Shown here piece after piece: positions 1 to 7,714 of a stretch of DNA of 27,128 bases. Numbering within the stretch: position 1 is the stretch's first letter; each line of letters starts with the position of its first letter. The notes beneath the pieces are model-generated. The model searched no databases. It was not told where the DNA came from and saw only the letters and a program-made list of their open reading frames with translations. The stretch spans positions 1 through 27,128 of the forward strand of contig JBOGIF010000004.1 in the NCBI GenBank assembly GCA_050742415.1. The letters are read 5' to 3'. Source of the stretch: JBOGIF01 sp050742415. Lineage in GTDB: Bacteria > Actinomycetota > Acidimicrobiia > Acidimicrobiales > AC-14. Both the position numbers and the translations under genes were made by a program.

Positions 1-273
1 GCCCTGAGGCGCCTCGTCACGCGTCGCCAGGTGGTTCAATCGCGGACTGGCGTTGTTCCTCGACTGGTGCGGCTCGAGCGGGCGGGACCTGAAAGAGGCC
101 GTCACCGCCTGCGCCAAGCGACGAGGCTCGTCTCTCCCACCCTGGTGCACCTGCCGAAGGCCACGACCTCGGCGCGGCGGTCGACACCGCCACAGGGTTC
201 GGCCGAAGCCGGAGACAGGTGCGAGCATCAGGGCCGTGTCGCCTGAGCCGAACCGTGACCTGGAGCTAGCAAC
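1..273. other. No gene recognised
   Basis: Short frames are open on the plus strand here (31-246 and 53-286), but their translations are Arg/Pro-rich and match no family I know. A stretch in the second plus frame (about 20-120) looks mildly protein-like (RWFNRGLALFLDWCGSSG) but becomes low-complexity after that. It could be the eroded end of a gene lying to the left. I see no tRNA, repeat or clear terminator. Confidence 0.4.
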
Positions 274-1020
274 GTGCCGCGGGTGAGGTTGGGGGTGGCG
301 CTGCTGGTTCCGTCGCCTCTCGATCGGGAGATCGACGGGATGCGGCGGGCCCTCGGTGACGGCGCCTTGGGAAGGATCCCGGCGCATCTGACCCTCGTCC
401 CGCCCGTCAACGTTCGCGAGGACCGGTTGGACGAGGCGTTGGTGCTGCTGCGCGTGGCGGGCACGGCAGTAACCCCGATCACCGTCACCCTCGGCCCGCC
501 GGCCACGTTCCTACCCGGGACGCCGGTCCTCTACCTACCAGTAGCGGAGGGCGCCGAGGCGATCGGGAAGCTGCGGGACCGAGTGTTCCAGGACCCACTG
601 GCCCGACCCCTTGGGTGGCCGTTCACCCCTCACGTAACCCTGGCCGACGAGGCCACCCCGGAGCGGATCGCGGCTGCCGTCGACGCGCTTGCTGACTACC
701 GGGTCGACGTCACCTTCGACTCGGTCTTCGTCCTGCAGGAGGGCCCAGCCAGGGTCTGGGAGGTGATGGCCGAAGCGCCGCTCGGACCGCCGAGGGTGTT
801 CGGGCGGGGTGGACTGCCGTTGGAGATAAACACCACAGCCACGGTCGGGCCGGAGGAGAGGGGGCTACTAGTAAGTAGCGGCCAGGAAGCGGTGCTAACG
901 GCCCGGCGCGACGGCGAGGTGGTTGGCGTACTGCAGCTCGCCCTCGCCGAGGGGGAACGCCAGTTGGGTACTGCCGAGCACCTTCGGCGGGCGCTGGCCC
1001 TAGTCGAACTCGATGGCTGA
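274..1020 (+). CDS. 2H phosphoesterase (2'-5' RNA ligase-like) protein
   Basis: The 248-residue protein has the two HxT motifs of the 2H phosphoesterase/2'-5' RNA ligase superfamily: H38-L-T40 and H120-V-T122. In this family the two histidines and threonines line a pocket that acts on 2'-5' or cyclic phosphodiesters; the substrate here is unknown. The 2H fold should occupy about residues 1-170. The last 75 residues are a separate region. The piece AVLTARRDGEVVGVLQLAL resembles the first strands of a GNAT acetyltransferase, but no acetyl-CoA motif follows, so the tail may be a truncated second domain. The GTG start is preceded by GGAG at a suitable distance. The 3' end overlaps the 3' end of convergent glpX by 21 bases. 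Family call is good; cellular role is not known. Confidence 0.8.
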   Translation: MPRVRLGVALLVPSPLDREIDGMRRALGDGALGRIPAHLTLVPPVNVREDRLDEALVLLRVAGTAVTPITVTLGPPATFLPGTPVLYLPVAEGAEAIGKLRDRVFQDPLARPLGWPFTPHVTLADEATPERIAAAVDALADYRVDVTFDSVFVLQEGPARVWEVMAEAPLGPPRVFGRGGLPLEINTTATVGPEERGLLVSSGQEAVLTARRDGEVVGVLQLALAEGERQLGTAEHLRRALALVELDG

Positions 1021-2007
1021 GAACTCGCGCAGCTTGGTGAGGGAGTGGCGGGCCGAGATCGAGCGCACGGTGCCCGACTTCGACCGCATTACCAGCGAGG
1101 CGGTGGTGGCCCCGCCGCGGTCGTAGTGGACGCCGCGGACAAGCTCGCCGTCGGTGATCCCGGTGCAGGCGAAGAAGCAGTTGTTGCCCGACACGAGGTC
1201 GTCGGTGAGCAGAATCTTGTCCGGGTCGATCCCGGCGTTGACGATGTTGGAGCGCTCCTCGGCGGTGCGCGGTGACAGCCGGCTCTGCATCTCGCCACCC
1301 ATGCACTTGAGGGCAGCGGCGGTGATGACGCCCTCGGGCGTGCCGCCGATCCCGAACAGGATGTCGGCGCCGGCGTCGGGCCAGGCGGTGGAGATGCCGC
1401 CGGCCACGTCGCCGTCCTGGATGAGGCGGATGCGAGCGCCAGCGGCGCGGATCTCGGCGATCAGGTCGTCGTGTCGCGGGCGGTCGAGGACCACGGCGGT
1501 CACGTCGCGCACGGAGGCACCCTTGGCCTTGGCCACGGCCTTGAGGTTGTCGGTGGCGGAACGGTCGATGTCGACGCTTCCGGCCGCCTCCGCGCCCACC
1601 GCGATCTTCATCATGTAGAAGCACGGGCCCGGGTCGAACATGGTGCCGCGGTCGCTCACCGCGATCACCGAGAGGGCGTTGCCGCGGCCCAGCGACGTGA
1701 GGGTGGTGCCCTCCACCGGGTCGACGGCGATGTCGACCTCGGGGTCCGAGCCGTCGCCCAGATGCTCGCCGTTGAAGAGCATCGGGGCCTCGTCCTTCTC
1801 CCCTTCACCGATCACGACCACGCCACTCATCGAGACGCTGTTGAGCACGATCCGCATGGCTTCGACGGCGGCGCCGTCGGCGGCCTCCTTGTCACCCCTT
1901 CCCATCCACCGTGAGGAGGCCAGAGCACCGGCTTCGGTGGCGCGGACCAACTCCATGGCCAGGTTCCGGTCGGGGGCCTGCTTCTGGGAGCTCGTCTGGG
2001 CGGTCAT
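1000..2007 (-). CDS. glpX: Fructose-1,6-bisphosphatase class II (GlpX)
   Basis: This 335-residue protein hydrolyses fructose-1,6-bisphosphate to fructose-6-phosphate in gluconeogenesis, in the cytoplasm. Class II signatures are visible: the N-terminal NLAMELVRATEAGALAS segment, GEGEKDEAPML, the metal-site stretch VDPVEGTT, GDVAGGIST, and GIGGTPEGV near the middle. The length is typical of GlpX, and GlpX is the usual gluconeogenic FBPase of actinobacteria. I chose the ATG at 2007 because translation then begins MTAQTSSQKQAPDRNL and a TATGGT hexamer lies 7 bases upstream, leaving almost no leader; an in-frame ATG at 2019 would start inside the hexamer. Only 33 bases separate it from the divergent gene at 2041. 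Its product feeds hexose phosphates to the glucan pathway encoded further right. Confidence 0.96.
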   Translation of the reverse strand: MTAQTSSQKQAPDRNLAMELVRATEAGALASSRWMGRGDKEAADGAAVEAMRIVLNSVSMSGVVVIGEGEKDEAPMLFNGEHLGDGSDPEVDIAVDPVEGTTLTSLGRGNALSVIAVSDRGTMFDPGPCFYMMKIAVGAEAAGSVDIDRSATDNLKAVAKAKGASVRDVTAVVLDRPRHDDLIAEIRAAGARIRLIQDGDVAGGISTAWPDAGADILFGIGGTPEGVITAAALKCMGGEMQSRLSPRTAEERSNIVNAGIDPDKILLTDDLVSGNNCFFACTGITDGELVRGVHYDRGGATTASLVMRSKSGTVRSISARHSLTKLREFSAIEFD

Positions 2008-2014
2008 TGGGCGA

Positions 2015-2020
2015 ACCATA
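2015..2020 (-). promoter_or_regulatory. Predicted -10 element of glpX (TATGGT)
   Basis: On the minus strand TATGGT is followed by 7 bases and then the ATG of glpX. With the usual spacing the transcript would start at 2008, one base before the start codon. No clear -35 is seen. Predicted from sequence only. Confidence 0.5.
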
Positions 2021-2028
2021 GCCGCCGC

Positions 2029-2034
2029 TACCCT
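2029..2034 (+). promoter_or_regulatory. Predicted -10 element of the J-domain gene (TACCCT)
   Basis: TACCCT is followed by exactly 6 bases and the ATG at 2041, the spacing expected for a transcript that begins on the A of the start codon. No Shine-Dalgarno sequence is present. The hexamer sits 8 bases from the oppositely oriented glpX hexamer, so the two promoters share one 33-base gap. Confidence 0.5.
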
Positions 2035-2040
2035 TCGTCG

Positions 2041-2784
2041 ATGCTGCTGGCCGAGCTGGAAATCCGGCACTCGCGCGCTGTCGCGCCCACCCGGCGAGTG
2101 GCGCTCGGGGACCAGTGGTTGCCGACCGATCCGGCGCCCGGCTACGGCGGCGTGCTCCTCGGCGGGATCGTGGCGGCCCACGTCGCCGACGTCGATCCCG
2201 ACCTGCGCGCCGAGCTGCTGAACCTGGCCGACGACCTCGAAGCCGGCCGGCGAGTCCCCCAGCCCCGGCTCCGCCACCGGTTCCAGGTCGACGTCGTCGG
2301 GCTCGACCGTAGCTTGCACAAGCTCCGCGGCACCAAGGGCGAAGCCCTGGCCTTCGAGATGGACGACCATGCCGGCCCGGTGCCCCAGCTGCTCGGCGCC
2401 GTATACGCGGCGGCGGCCATCCATCCCACGGCGCGACCGGCGGTGTTCGCGGCCATCCGCAAGGCCGCCCGCTGGGAGGGCGACCTCGGGCCGGGGCTGA
2501 TCGCTCATCTCTCCGACCCGGCCAGTACCCCGCCCGCGTCGTGGCGTCGGTTTCCCACCGACGAGCGCTGGGCCCTTCGGGTCCTGGGCTTCCGCCCGGA
2601 GAGCCGTCCTGATCGCGAGGACGTGCAGCGCCAGTTCCGCGTGCTGCTACGCGAGCACCACCCCGACCACGGCGCCGAGAGCGAGGGCGCCGGCAAGCGC
2701 ATCCTCGAGCTCACTGAGGCCCGGCGCATCCTGCTGCCATCAGTCGGCGACGAAGAGCCCCCGACGATGAGCTCCCGACCATGA
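2041..2784 (+). CDS. J-domain (DnaJ-like) C-terminal protein
   Basis: The first ~170 of 247 residues match no family I recognise. They are soluble, without a signal peptide or membrane span. The C-terminal part (about 172-235) looks like a J domain: RWALRVLGF, then a helix with QRQFRVLLREHHPDHG containing the H207-P-D209 motif that stimulates Hsp70 ATPase in DnaJ proteins, then a helix ending in LTEARRILL. J domains normally sit at the N-terminus, so a C-terminal one suggests a specialised Hsp70 co-chaperone whose N-terminal part binds a client (inference). The start is supported by a TACCCT hexamer spaced for leaderless transcription. An ATGA overlap couples it to the hydrolase gene at 2781. 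Confidence 0.75.
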   Translation: MLLAELEIRHSRAVAPTRRVALGDQWLPTDPAPGYGGVLLGGIVAAHVADVDPDLRAELLNLADDLEAGRRVPQPRLRHRFQVDVVGLDRSLHKLRGTKGEALAFEMDDHAGPVPQLLGAVYAAAAIHPTARPAVFAAIRKAARWEGDLGPGLIAHLSDPASTPPASWRRFPTDERWALRVLGFRPESRPDREDVQRQFRVLLREHHPDHGAESEGAGKRILELTEARRILLPSVGDEEPPTMSSRP

Positions 2785-3335
2785 CCGCCATGGCGGTCCT
2801 GCTGGCGCCCGGTGCCAACGGCCCGAGGGACCACCGGACCCTGGTGGCGATCGAGGCGGCGATGGAGGAGGCCGCTCCCGGCACGGTCGTCGAGCGGATC
2901 GAGCTGGGAGGACGGGCGGGGCCCAAGGTGGTGGCCGCCGTGAGATCGGCGGCGGCGGCACTGGCGAAACGAGCCGACGTTCCTCCGGACAGGGTGGCGC
3001 TCGGCGGGCGGTCCTTCGGGGGGCGGATGTGCTCGATGGCCGTCGCCGAGGGCCTCCCGGCGTTGGGCCTGGTGCTGGTCAGCTACCCGCTGCACGCACC
3101 CGGCCGTCCCGACCAGCTCCGGGCCGGTCACTTCGTCGAGATCGGTGTGCCGTGCCTGTTCGTCTCGGGTACGCGCGACGCCTTCGCCACGCCTGCCGAG
3201 CTGGAAGCAGCCACCGCCACCATCCCCGGACCGGTAACCCACGCATGGATGGAAGGCGGCGGCCACGGCCTGCGGGGCTGCGACTCGGAGGTGGCCAGCG
3301 TGGTCAGCCGCTGGGTGGTCGGTCTTCGGGGTTGA
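2781..3335 (+). CDS. Small alpha/beta hydrolase (dienelactone hydrolase/KANL3-Tex30-like)
   Basis: This 184-residue single-domain alpha/beta hydrolase has a complete apparent triad: S78 in the nucleophile elbow GGRSFGG, D133 in GTRDAF, and H162 in GGGHGL. The N-terminal LLAPGANGPRDH supplies the oxyanion-hole region and lacks a lid domain, as in the Tex30/KANL3 branch. The substrate cannot be inferred. The ATG overlaps the stop of the upstream J-domain gene (ATGA), so the two are probably translationally coupled. Its last 32 bases overlap the 3' end of the convergent transporter gene. No signal peptide is seen, so it is probably cytoplasmic. Confidence 0.8.
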   Translation: MTAMAVLLAPGANGPRDHRTLVAIEAAMEEAAPGTVVERIELGGRAGPKVVAAVRSAAAALAKRADVPPDRVALGGRSFGGRMCSMAVAEGLPALGLVLVSYPLHAPGRPDQLRAGHFVEIGVPCLFVSGTRDAFATPAELEAATATIPGPVTHAWMEGGGHGLRGCDSEVASVVSRWVVGLRG

Positions 3336-4803
3336 GCTCCTCGAGCTCGCGTCCCGCGGTTTCGGGGTAGGCCGCCAGCACCAGCCCGGCGAGCAGCAGC
3401 GGTCCCAGGCCAAGGATGGCCATGGCCGGCCCGATGCTGCCGAAGCGATCGGCGAGCACCCCGGCGGCCACGAGCCCGGCGGCGCTGCCGGCCAGCGCGG
3501 TTGCCGTCACCACCCCGTTGGCCCGGCCGCGCAGCGAGGTCGGGAACAGCTCCGGGCCGTACACGCCGAGGGCCGGGATCGCCGCCGCCGACGCCATGTT
3601 GCCGACCAGCGCCAGGATCCACACGGTCCAGCCGGTGGCGAAGAAGAAGCTCAGGGTGCACAGGGTCCCCGCCACCAGCGCCACGGCCGCCACGATCCGC
3701 CGGCCCTTCACGTCGGCCAGGTGGCCTCCGACCACGATGCCGATGGCCGCCGGCGTGCCGACCACGACGGAGAACAGGCCGATGCGCCCGCCGCTGAATC
3801 CCCTCTCGGTGCGCAGGAAGCGGTTGCCGAACTGCGACTGGGGCGCCACGAAAAGGTTGGCGAGTAACCCGGAGACGGCAAGTAGGAGGAGGCGGCCGCC
3901 GTGGCCGGAGATCTCCGCCGACGCGTGAGGCGCCACGAACCGGCGGCTCTCCGGCAGCCGGTGGCGCACGCTGGCCAGCGCCGGGAGGGCCAGGGCGGGG
4001 ATCAGGTAGAGCAGCCGCCAGCCGGCGGGGCCGAGGTCGGCGAGGCGCAGGGCGATGACGCAGATGCCGGCGCCCAGCCCGCCGGCCATCGCCAACAGGC
4101 TCACGGCGTAGGCGCGGGACCCGGCGGGAACCTCCTCGGCCGCAATGATCGTCACCACCACCAGGAGCGCGCTGGCGAAGCCGCGGGCCAGCATCTGGCT
4201 GACCGTCAGCTGCGCCAGCGAGGTGGAGAAGGCGCCGGTCATGGCGAGCAGCGAGCCGGCCAGGGCCGCGGTCAGCACCACCCGACGCCGGCCTCTGCGG
4301 TCGGCCGTGGTCATGACGAGAAGCGCCAGGATCCCTCCGACGCGCACGACGCTGCCGGCCACGCCCTGGGCGCTGTTGCCGGCGCCGAACTCCTCACCTG
4401 CGAACGTGATGGTCTGGGTGAAGAGGGTGTTGAGGTAGCCGAAGATCACCGAGAGCAGGGCCAGGGAGCCGAGCACGCTGGCGGCGCGGTCGTCGAGGCG
4501 AGCGGGAGGCGCCCACCAGGGTGTCCCGGCTCCGCCACGGCGAATCGTGTGCCGGAGAGGAGCGACGAACAGCCAACCGAAGTAGGACACTGCGGGACGG
4601 AACTCGATCCGCTCGGTGACCATCACCTGGCCGTCGGTGACGGGATCAACGTGCACCGTGCGGGCGTAGCCGGTGACCGGCCCCTCGGCGGCCTCGAAGC
4701 GCCCGTCGCCGGCGAGACGCTCCAGGACGACGCCGGTGCGAGGCTGAAGCAGGGCGTCGAGCCCGGACGCGTCGGTAGCAGTCCGCACGACGAGCCGGGT
4801 CAC
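3304..4803 (-). CDS. MFS transporter with extra N-terminal soluble region
   Basis: A 499-residue protein. About residues 110-490 form a major facilitator with many hydrophobic spans, a loop 2-3 motif A (DRRGRRRVVL) and the corresponding second-half motif (DVKGRRIVA). GVYGPELFPTSLRGRANG resembles the sugar/organic-anion porter branch. Substrate is not predictable. The first ~105 residues are not part of the MFS fold. They are mostly soluble (VTRLVVRTATDASGLDALL) and contain a segment FRPAVSYFGWLFVAPLRHTI that recalls SRPBCC/polyketide-cyclase-type proteins; I am unsure of that. The frame stays open far upstream into antisense glgP. I place the start at GTG 4803, because a TAGCCT hexamer lies 7 bases before it and the upstream translation is Arg/Gly-rich shadow. 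Divergent from the NifU gene; convergent overlap with the hydrolase gene. Confidence 0.8.
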   Translation of the reverse strand: MTRLVVRTATDASGLDALLQPRTGVVLERLAGDGRFEAAEGPVTGYARTVHVDPVTDGQVMVTERIEFRPAVSYFGWLFVAPLRHTIRRGGAGTPWWAPPARLDDRAASVLGSLALLSVIFGYLNTLFTQTITFAGEEFGAGNSAQGVAGSVVRVGGILALLVMTTADRRGRRRVVLTAALAGSLLAMTGAFSTSLAQLTVSQMLARGFASALLVVVTIIAAEEVPAGSRAYAVSLLAMAGGLGAGICVIALRLADLGPAGWRLLYLIPALALPALASVRHRLPESRRFVAPHASAEISGHGGRLLLLAVSGLLANLFVAPQSQFGNRFLRTERGFSGGRIGLFSVVVGTPAAIGIVVGGHLADVKGRRIVAAVALVAGTLCTLSFFFATGWTVWILALVGNMASAAAIPALGVYGPELFPTSLRGRANGVVTATALAGSAAGLVAAGVLADRFGSIGPAMAILGLGPLLLAGLVLAAYPETAGRELEELNPEDRPPSG

Positions 4804-4809
4804 GGCCGG

Positions 4810-4816
4810 TAGGCTA
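4810..4816. promoter_or_regulatory. Symmetric TAGGCTA: overlapping divergent -10 elements
   Basis: The 7-mer TAGGCTA reads as TAGGCT on the plus strand (9 bases before the NifU ATG) and as TAGCCT on the minus strand (7 bases before the MFS GTG). Standard spacing would place the two transcription starts at about 4822 and 4804, 18 bases apart, giving leaders of 3 and 1 bases. Confidence 0.5.
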
Positions 4817-4824
4817 GAAGCACC

Positions 4825-5202
4825 ATGGACACCGCCGAAGACACCCTCATACAGGTCACGAAGGCCCCCGTCGCCGTCGAAGACAGCGTCGCGGACGGCC
4901 CCGCCGACGCCAACGTCGCCGAGGACAGCGTCATGCGGGCACTGGTGCTCGAGACGATCGACGCCATCCGCCCGGCGCTGCAGGCCGACGGCGGCGACAT
5001 GTCGCTCGTCTCGGTCGACGAGGCCAACGGCGTGGTCGAGGTCCAGCTGGTGGGTGCGTGCGGGAGCTGCCCGGCGTCGACGATGACCCTGAAGGCGGGC
5101 GTGGAGAGGATCCTGAAGGACCGCGTTCCGGGCGTGTCCGAGGTGAGGGCGCTCGGTGTCGACGGCGTGAACGTCGGCGGCGCCGGCTTCGACGACTTCT
5201 AG
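4825..5202 (+). CDS. NifU C-terminal-domain Fe-S cluster scaffold protein
   Basis: This 125-residue protein is a NifU-type (Nfu) domain. ALQADGGDMSLVSV and the cluster-binding C79-G-S-C82 in GACGSCPASTMTLKAGVE are diagnostic. Two such CxxC motifs from a dimer bind a [4Fe-4S] cluster that is handed to apo-enzymes. The first ~35 residues are an acidic, low-complexity leader absent from minimal Nfu proteins. An internal ATG (VMRALVLETIDAIRP) would give a family-sized protein, but the ATG at 4825 is favoured by the TAGGCT hexamer just upstream. It is the only clear Fe-S scaffold gene in the window; the cysteine desulfurase lies 19 kb away next to mnmA. The stop codon lies in one arm of a hairpin shared with glgP. 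Confidence 0.93.
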   Translation: MDTAEDTLIQVTKAPVAVEDSVADGPADANVAEDSVMRALVLETIDAIRPALQADGGDMSLVSVDEANGVVEVQLVGACGSCPASTMTLKAGVERILKDRVPGVSEVRALGVDGVNVGGAGFDDF

Positions 5203-5214
5203 CCTGAAGGCTAG
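5199..5214. terminator. Hairpin between convergent NifU and glgP genes
   Basis: CTAGCC-TGAA-GGCTAG is a perfect 6-bp stem with a 4-base loop. The NifU TAG stop (5200-5202) is in one arm and the glgP TAG stop (minus strand, 5213-5211) in the other. No T-tract follows on either side, so it would be a weak or non-canonical terminator; it is placed where a bidirectional terminator is expected. Confidence 0.45.
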
Positions 5215-7688
5215 GCCCAGGCCACCCGGCCCAGCTCGGCGTAGGAGCCGAGGTCGGGGTGTGACGGCACGACCCGCACGGTGAACCCGTAGCGGCCGGC
5301 CTGCTCGCAGGTGAACGACCCGACGTAGGCGTGCAGCCCGGCGTCGGCCGCGGTGTGCCTCATGGACACGACGGCCGGTCGCATCAGCTCCTCGGTGGGC
5401 CCGACGCTGCCGTGCAGCAGCTGCACCTCCACGTCGGCGGGCGCGAGCTTTCCGAGGGCGACGTTGGCCCGCACCTCCCGGGCGCTTCCCAGCTCCGCCA
5501 CCGACGGCTCGGCCTCGACGGTGAGGCGTACTCCCTGCCAACCGTCCTGGACGCGCCGCTTCCACGCCGCCAGCTCCCGGGTGCCCTGCGCATCCGACGC
5601 GGTCAGGTGCTCGGACCGGGTGGCGGCCGGCTCGTACATCGCCTCGGTGTAGTCGCGCACCATCCGGCTGGCGGGCACGAACGGGCCGAGAGTCTGGAGC
5701 GAGCGGCGCACGCGGCGCAGCCATCCGCTGGGCGGTCGGCCGTTGGTGCGGTCGTAGAACAGAGGGACGATCTGGTGCTCCAAGAGGTCGAAGAGGCTGT
5801 CCGCTTCGAGGCGGTCGCGCCGGCCGAGGTCTTCGCACGTCTCGAACGATGTGATGGCCCATCCGTTCTGGCCGTCGTAGCACTCGTCCCACCACCCGTC
5901 GAGGATCGAGCAGTTGAGCCCTCCGTTGAGCGCCGCCTTCTCGCCGCTCGTTCCGCATGCCTCCAGGGGCCGGCGGGGGGTGTTGAGCCATATGTCGGAG
6001 CCCTGGTAGAGCACCCGGGCGACGGCGATGTCGTAGTCCTCCACGAACGCCACCCGGCGGCGGATGTCGGGCTGGCGTGAGAACTCGACGACCTGGCGGA
6101 TCATCTCCTTGCCGGCGTCGTCGGCCGGGTGGGCCTTGCCGGCGAAGACGAGCTGGATGGGACGTTCCAACGACAGCAGCAGCGCCTTGAGCCGGTCCGG
6201 CTGCGACAGGAGCAGGGTGGCCCGCTTGTAGGGCGCGAACCGGCGGGCGAAGCCGATGGTGAGCACGTCGGGGTCGAGGGCATCGGAGCTGTCGTGCAGG
6301 CGCTGGCGGACGAAGGCGACCAGACGCTCCCTCGCTTGCTGGCGGGCCCGCCACAGCTCGTCGTCGGTGGCGTCCTCGATCCGGGCCCAGCGCTCGGGTC
6401 CGGCCTCGTGCCACTCCGGCAACACGTGGCGGTCGAACAGGTCGGCCATCTCTGGTGACACCCAGGTGCGCGAGTGAACGCCGTTGGTCACCGAGCCGAT
6501 GGGAAGGTCGTCGGTGGGGATCCCGGGCCACACCGACTGGAAGATCCGCCGGCTCACGTGGCCGTGCAGCTTGGACACGCCGTTGCTGAAACCGGCCAGG
6601 TGCAGTCCCATCACCGCCATGTTGAACGGCGCGTCGGCTGGCTCTTCGGGCTCGTGGCCCAGGCCCATCAGCGCGTCGAACTCGATATCGCAGTCGTCGG
6701 CCCAGTCTTTGAAGTAGTGCTCCATGAGCGAACGGGGGAACCGGTCGATGCCGGCGGGCACAGGAGTGTGGGTGGTGAACACTGTCCCCGCCCGCACCGC
6801 CTCGACCGCCTCGTCGAAGGTGAGGCCGTCGGCGGTGATGTGGCGGCGCATGCGCTCCAGCCCGAGGAACCCGGCGTGGCCTTCGTTGCTGTGGAATACC
6901 TGCGGCGTCTTCCCCAAGAGGTCGAGCGCCCGGACACCACCGACCCCCAGGAGGATCTCCTGGCGCAGGCGGTGCTCGCTGTCGCCGCCGTAGAGGCGGT
7001 TGGTGACGCCGCGGCTGCCGTTGTCGTTCTCGTCGAAGTCGGTGTCGAGCAGGAACAGGGGAGTGCGGCCGACCTGGGCCTTCCAGACCCGGGCCACGAC
7101 GTCGGTGCCCGCCAGCTTCACCGGCACCCGCACGTGGTCGACCAGGGAGATCGCCATGGCGTGGGGGTCGAGTTCGACGTAGCGCTCCTGCTGCCAGCCG
7201 TCGGGATTGAGCTCCTGGCGGAAGTAGCCCTGGTGGTAGAAGAGGCCGACGCCGATCAGCGGCAGGCCGAGCGAGTTGGCCGCCTTCAGGTGGTCTCCGG
7301 CCAGCACGCCGAGCCCGCCCGAGTACTGCGGGAGGGCCTCGGCGATGCCGAACTCGGGGGAGAAGTAGGCCACGGAGCGCAGCGGGCTCTCCCGGCTCTG
7401 GAACCACCGGTCGGTTGTGAGGTACCGGCTCAGGTCGTCGTCGACCTCGCGGAGAAACGAGAGAAAACTACGGTCATTGGCCAACGACTCGAGGCGGGAC
7501 CGGTCGACCGTGCTCAGCACCCGCAGCGGGTCGTGCCCTCCCTTGTCCCAGGCGTCGGGGTCGACCCAGCGGAAAAGGTCCTGGCTGCGGTCGTCCCACG
7601 ACCAGCGCAGGTTCATCGCCACCCGATGCACCGCCGCCAGCGCGGGAGGCAGCTCTGGGCGGACCGTGAAGCTCCGGAGGGCCCTCAT
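5211..7688 (-). CDS. glgP: Alpha-glucan phosphorylase (GlgP, DUF3417 type)
   Basis: This 825-residue enzyme uses phosphate and PLP to release glucose-1-phosphate from non-reducing ends of alpha-1,4-glucan. It is the actinobacterial type (compare Rv1328) with the N-terminal DUF3417 region (LRWSWDDRSQDLF). Other family stretches are YFSPEFGIAEALPQYSGGLG, FHSNEGHAGFLGLERM, TTHTPVPAGIDRFP, GFARRFAPYKRA and GTSGEKAALNGG, where K584 should be the PLP lysine. I chose the ATG at 7688 rather than an upstream TTG at 7694, because TACGTT lies exactly 6 bases before that ATG, fitting leaderless transcription. It diverges from glgE across 26 bases, placing glucan breakdown opposite glucan synthesis. Its 3' end meets the NifU gene in a shared hairpin. 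Confidence 0.95.
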   Translation of the reverse strand: MRALRSFTVRPELPPALAAVHRVAMNLRWSWDDRSQDLFRWVDPDAWDKGGHDPLRVLSTVDRSRLESLANDRSFLSFLREVDDDLSRYLTTDRWFQSRESPLRSVAYFSPEFGIAEALPQYSGGLGVLAGDHLKAANSLGLPLIGVGLFYHQGYFRQELNPDGWQQERYVELDPHAMAISLVDHVRVPVKLAGTDVVARVWKAQVGRTPLFLLDTDFDENDNGSRGVTNRLYGGDSEHRLRQEILLGVGGVRALDLLGKTPQVFHSNEGHAGFLGLERMRRHITADGLTFDEAVEAVRAGTVFTTHTPVPAGIDRFPRSLMEHYFKDWADDCDIEFDALMGLGHEPEEPADAPFNMAVMGLHLAGFSNGVSKLHGHVSRRIFQSVWPGIPTDDLPIGSVTNGVHSRTWVSPEMADLFDRHVLPEWHEAGPERWARIEDATDDELWRARQQARERLVAFVRQRLHDSSDALDPDVLTIGFARRFAPYKRATLLLSQPDRLKALLLSLERPIQLVFAGKAHPADDAGKEMIRQVVEFSRQPDIRRRVAFVEDYDIAVARVLYQGSDIWLNTPRRPLEACGTSGEKAALNGGLNCSILDGWWDECYDGQNGWAITSFETCEDLGRRDRLEADSLFDLLEHQIVPLFYDRTNGRPPSGWLRRVRRSLQTLGPFVPASRMVRDYTEAMYEPAATRSEHLTASDAQGTRELAAWKRRVQDGWQGVRLTVEAEPSVAELGSAREVRANVALGKLAPADVEVQLLHGSVGPTEELMRPAVVSMRHTAADAGLHAYVGSFTCEQAGRYGFTVRVVPSHPDLGSYAELGRVAWA

Positions 7689-7694
7689 CCCCAA

Positions 7695-7700
7695 AACGTA
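7695..7700 (-). promoter_or_regulatory. Predicted -10 element of glgP (TACGTT)
   Basis: TACGTT on the minus strand, then 6 bases, then ATG at 7688, so the transcript would begin at the start codon. No equivalent TANNNT is visible at leaderless spacing before glgE on the plus strand, so the operon promoter on that side was not located. Confidence 0.5.
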
Positions 7701-7714
7701 GTGGCGTTTGGGCG

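Noticed and set aside
29..45. GGTTCAATC resembling a tRNA T-loop
   Set aside because: The closing C of the T-stem is G here, the flanks do not pair as a 5-bp stem, and no acceptor or anticodon arm is found.
864..879. Perfect hairpin GCTACT-AGTA-AGTAGC
   Set aside because: It lies inside the 2H gene, over 100 bases past the glpX stop, with no T-tract. Too weak to call a terminator.
3304..7407. Very long open minus-strand frame of over 1300 codons
   Set aside because: Only the part from 4803 down is the MFS transporter. The rest is a shadow of glgP in another frame, with Arg/Gly/Pro-rich translation.
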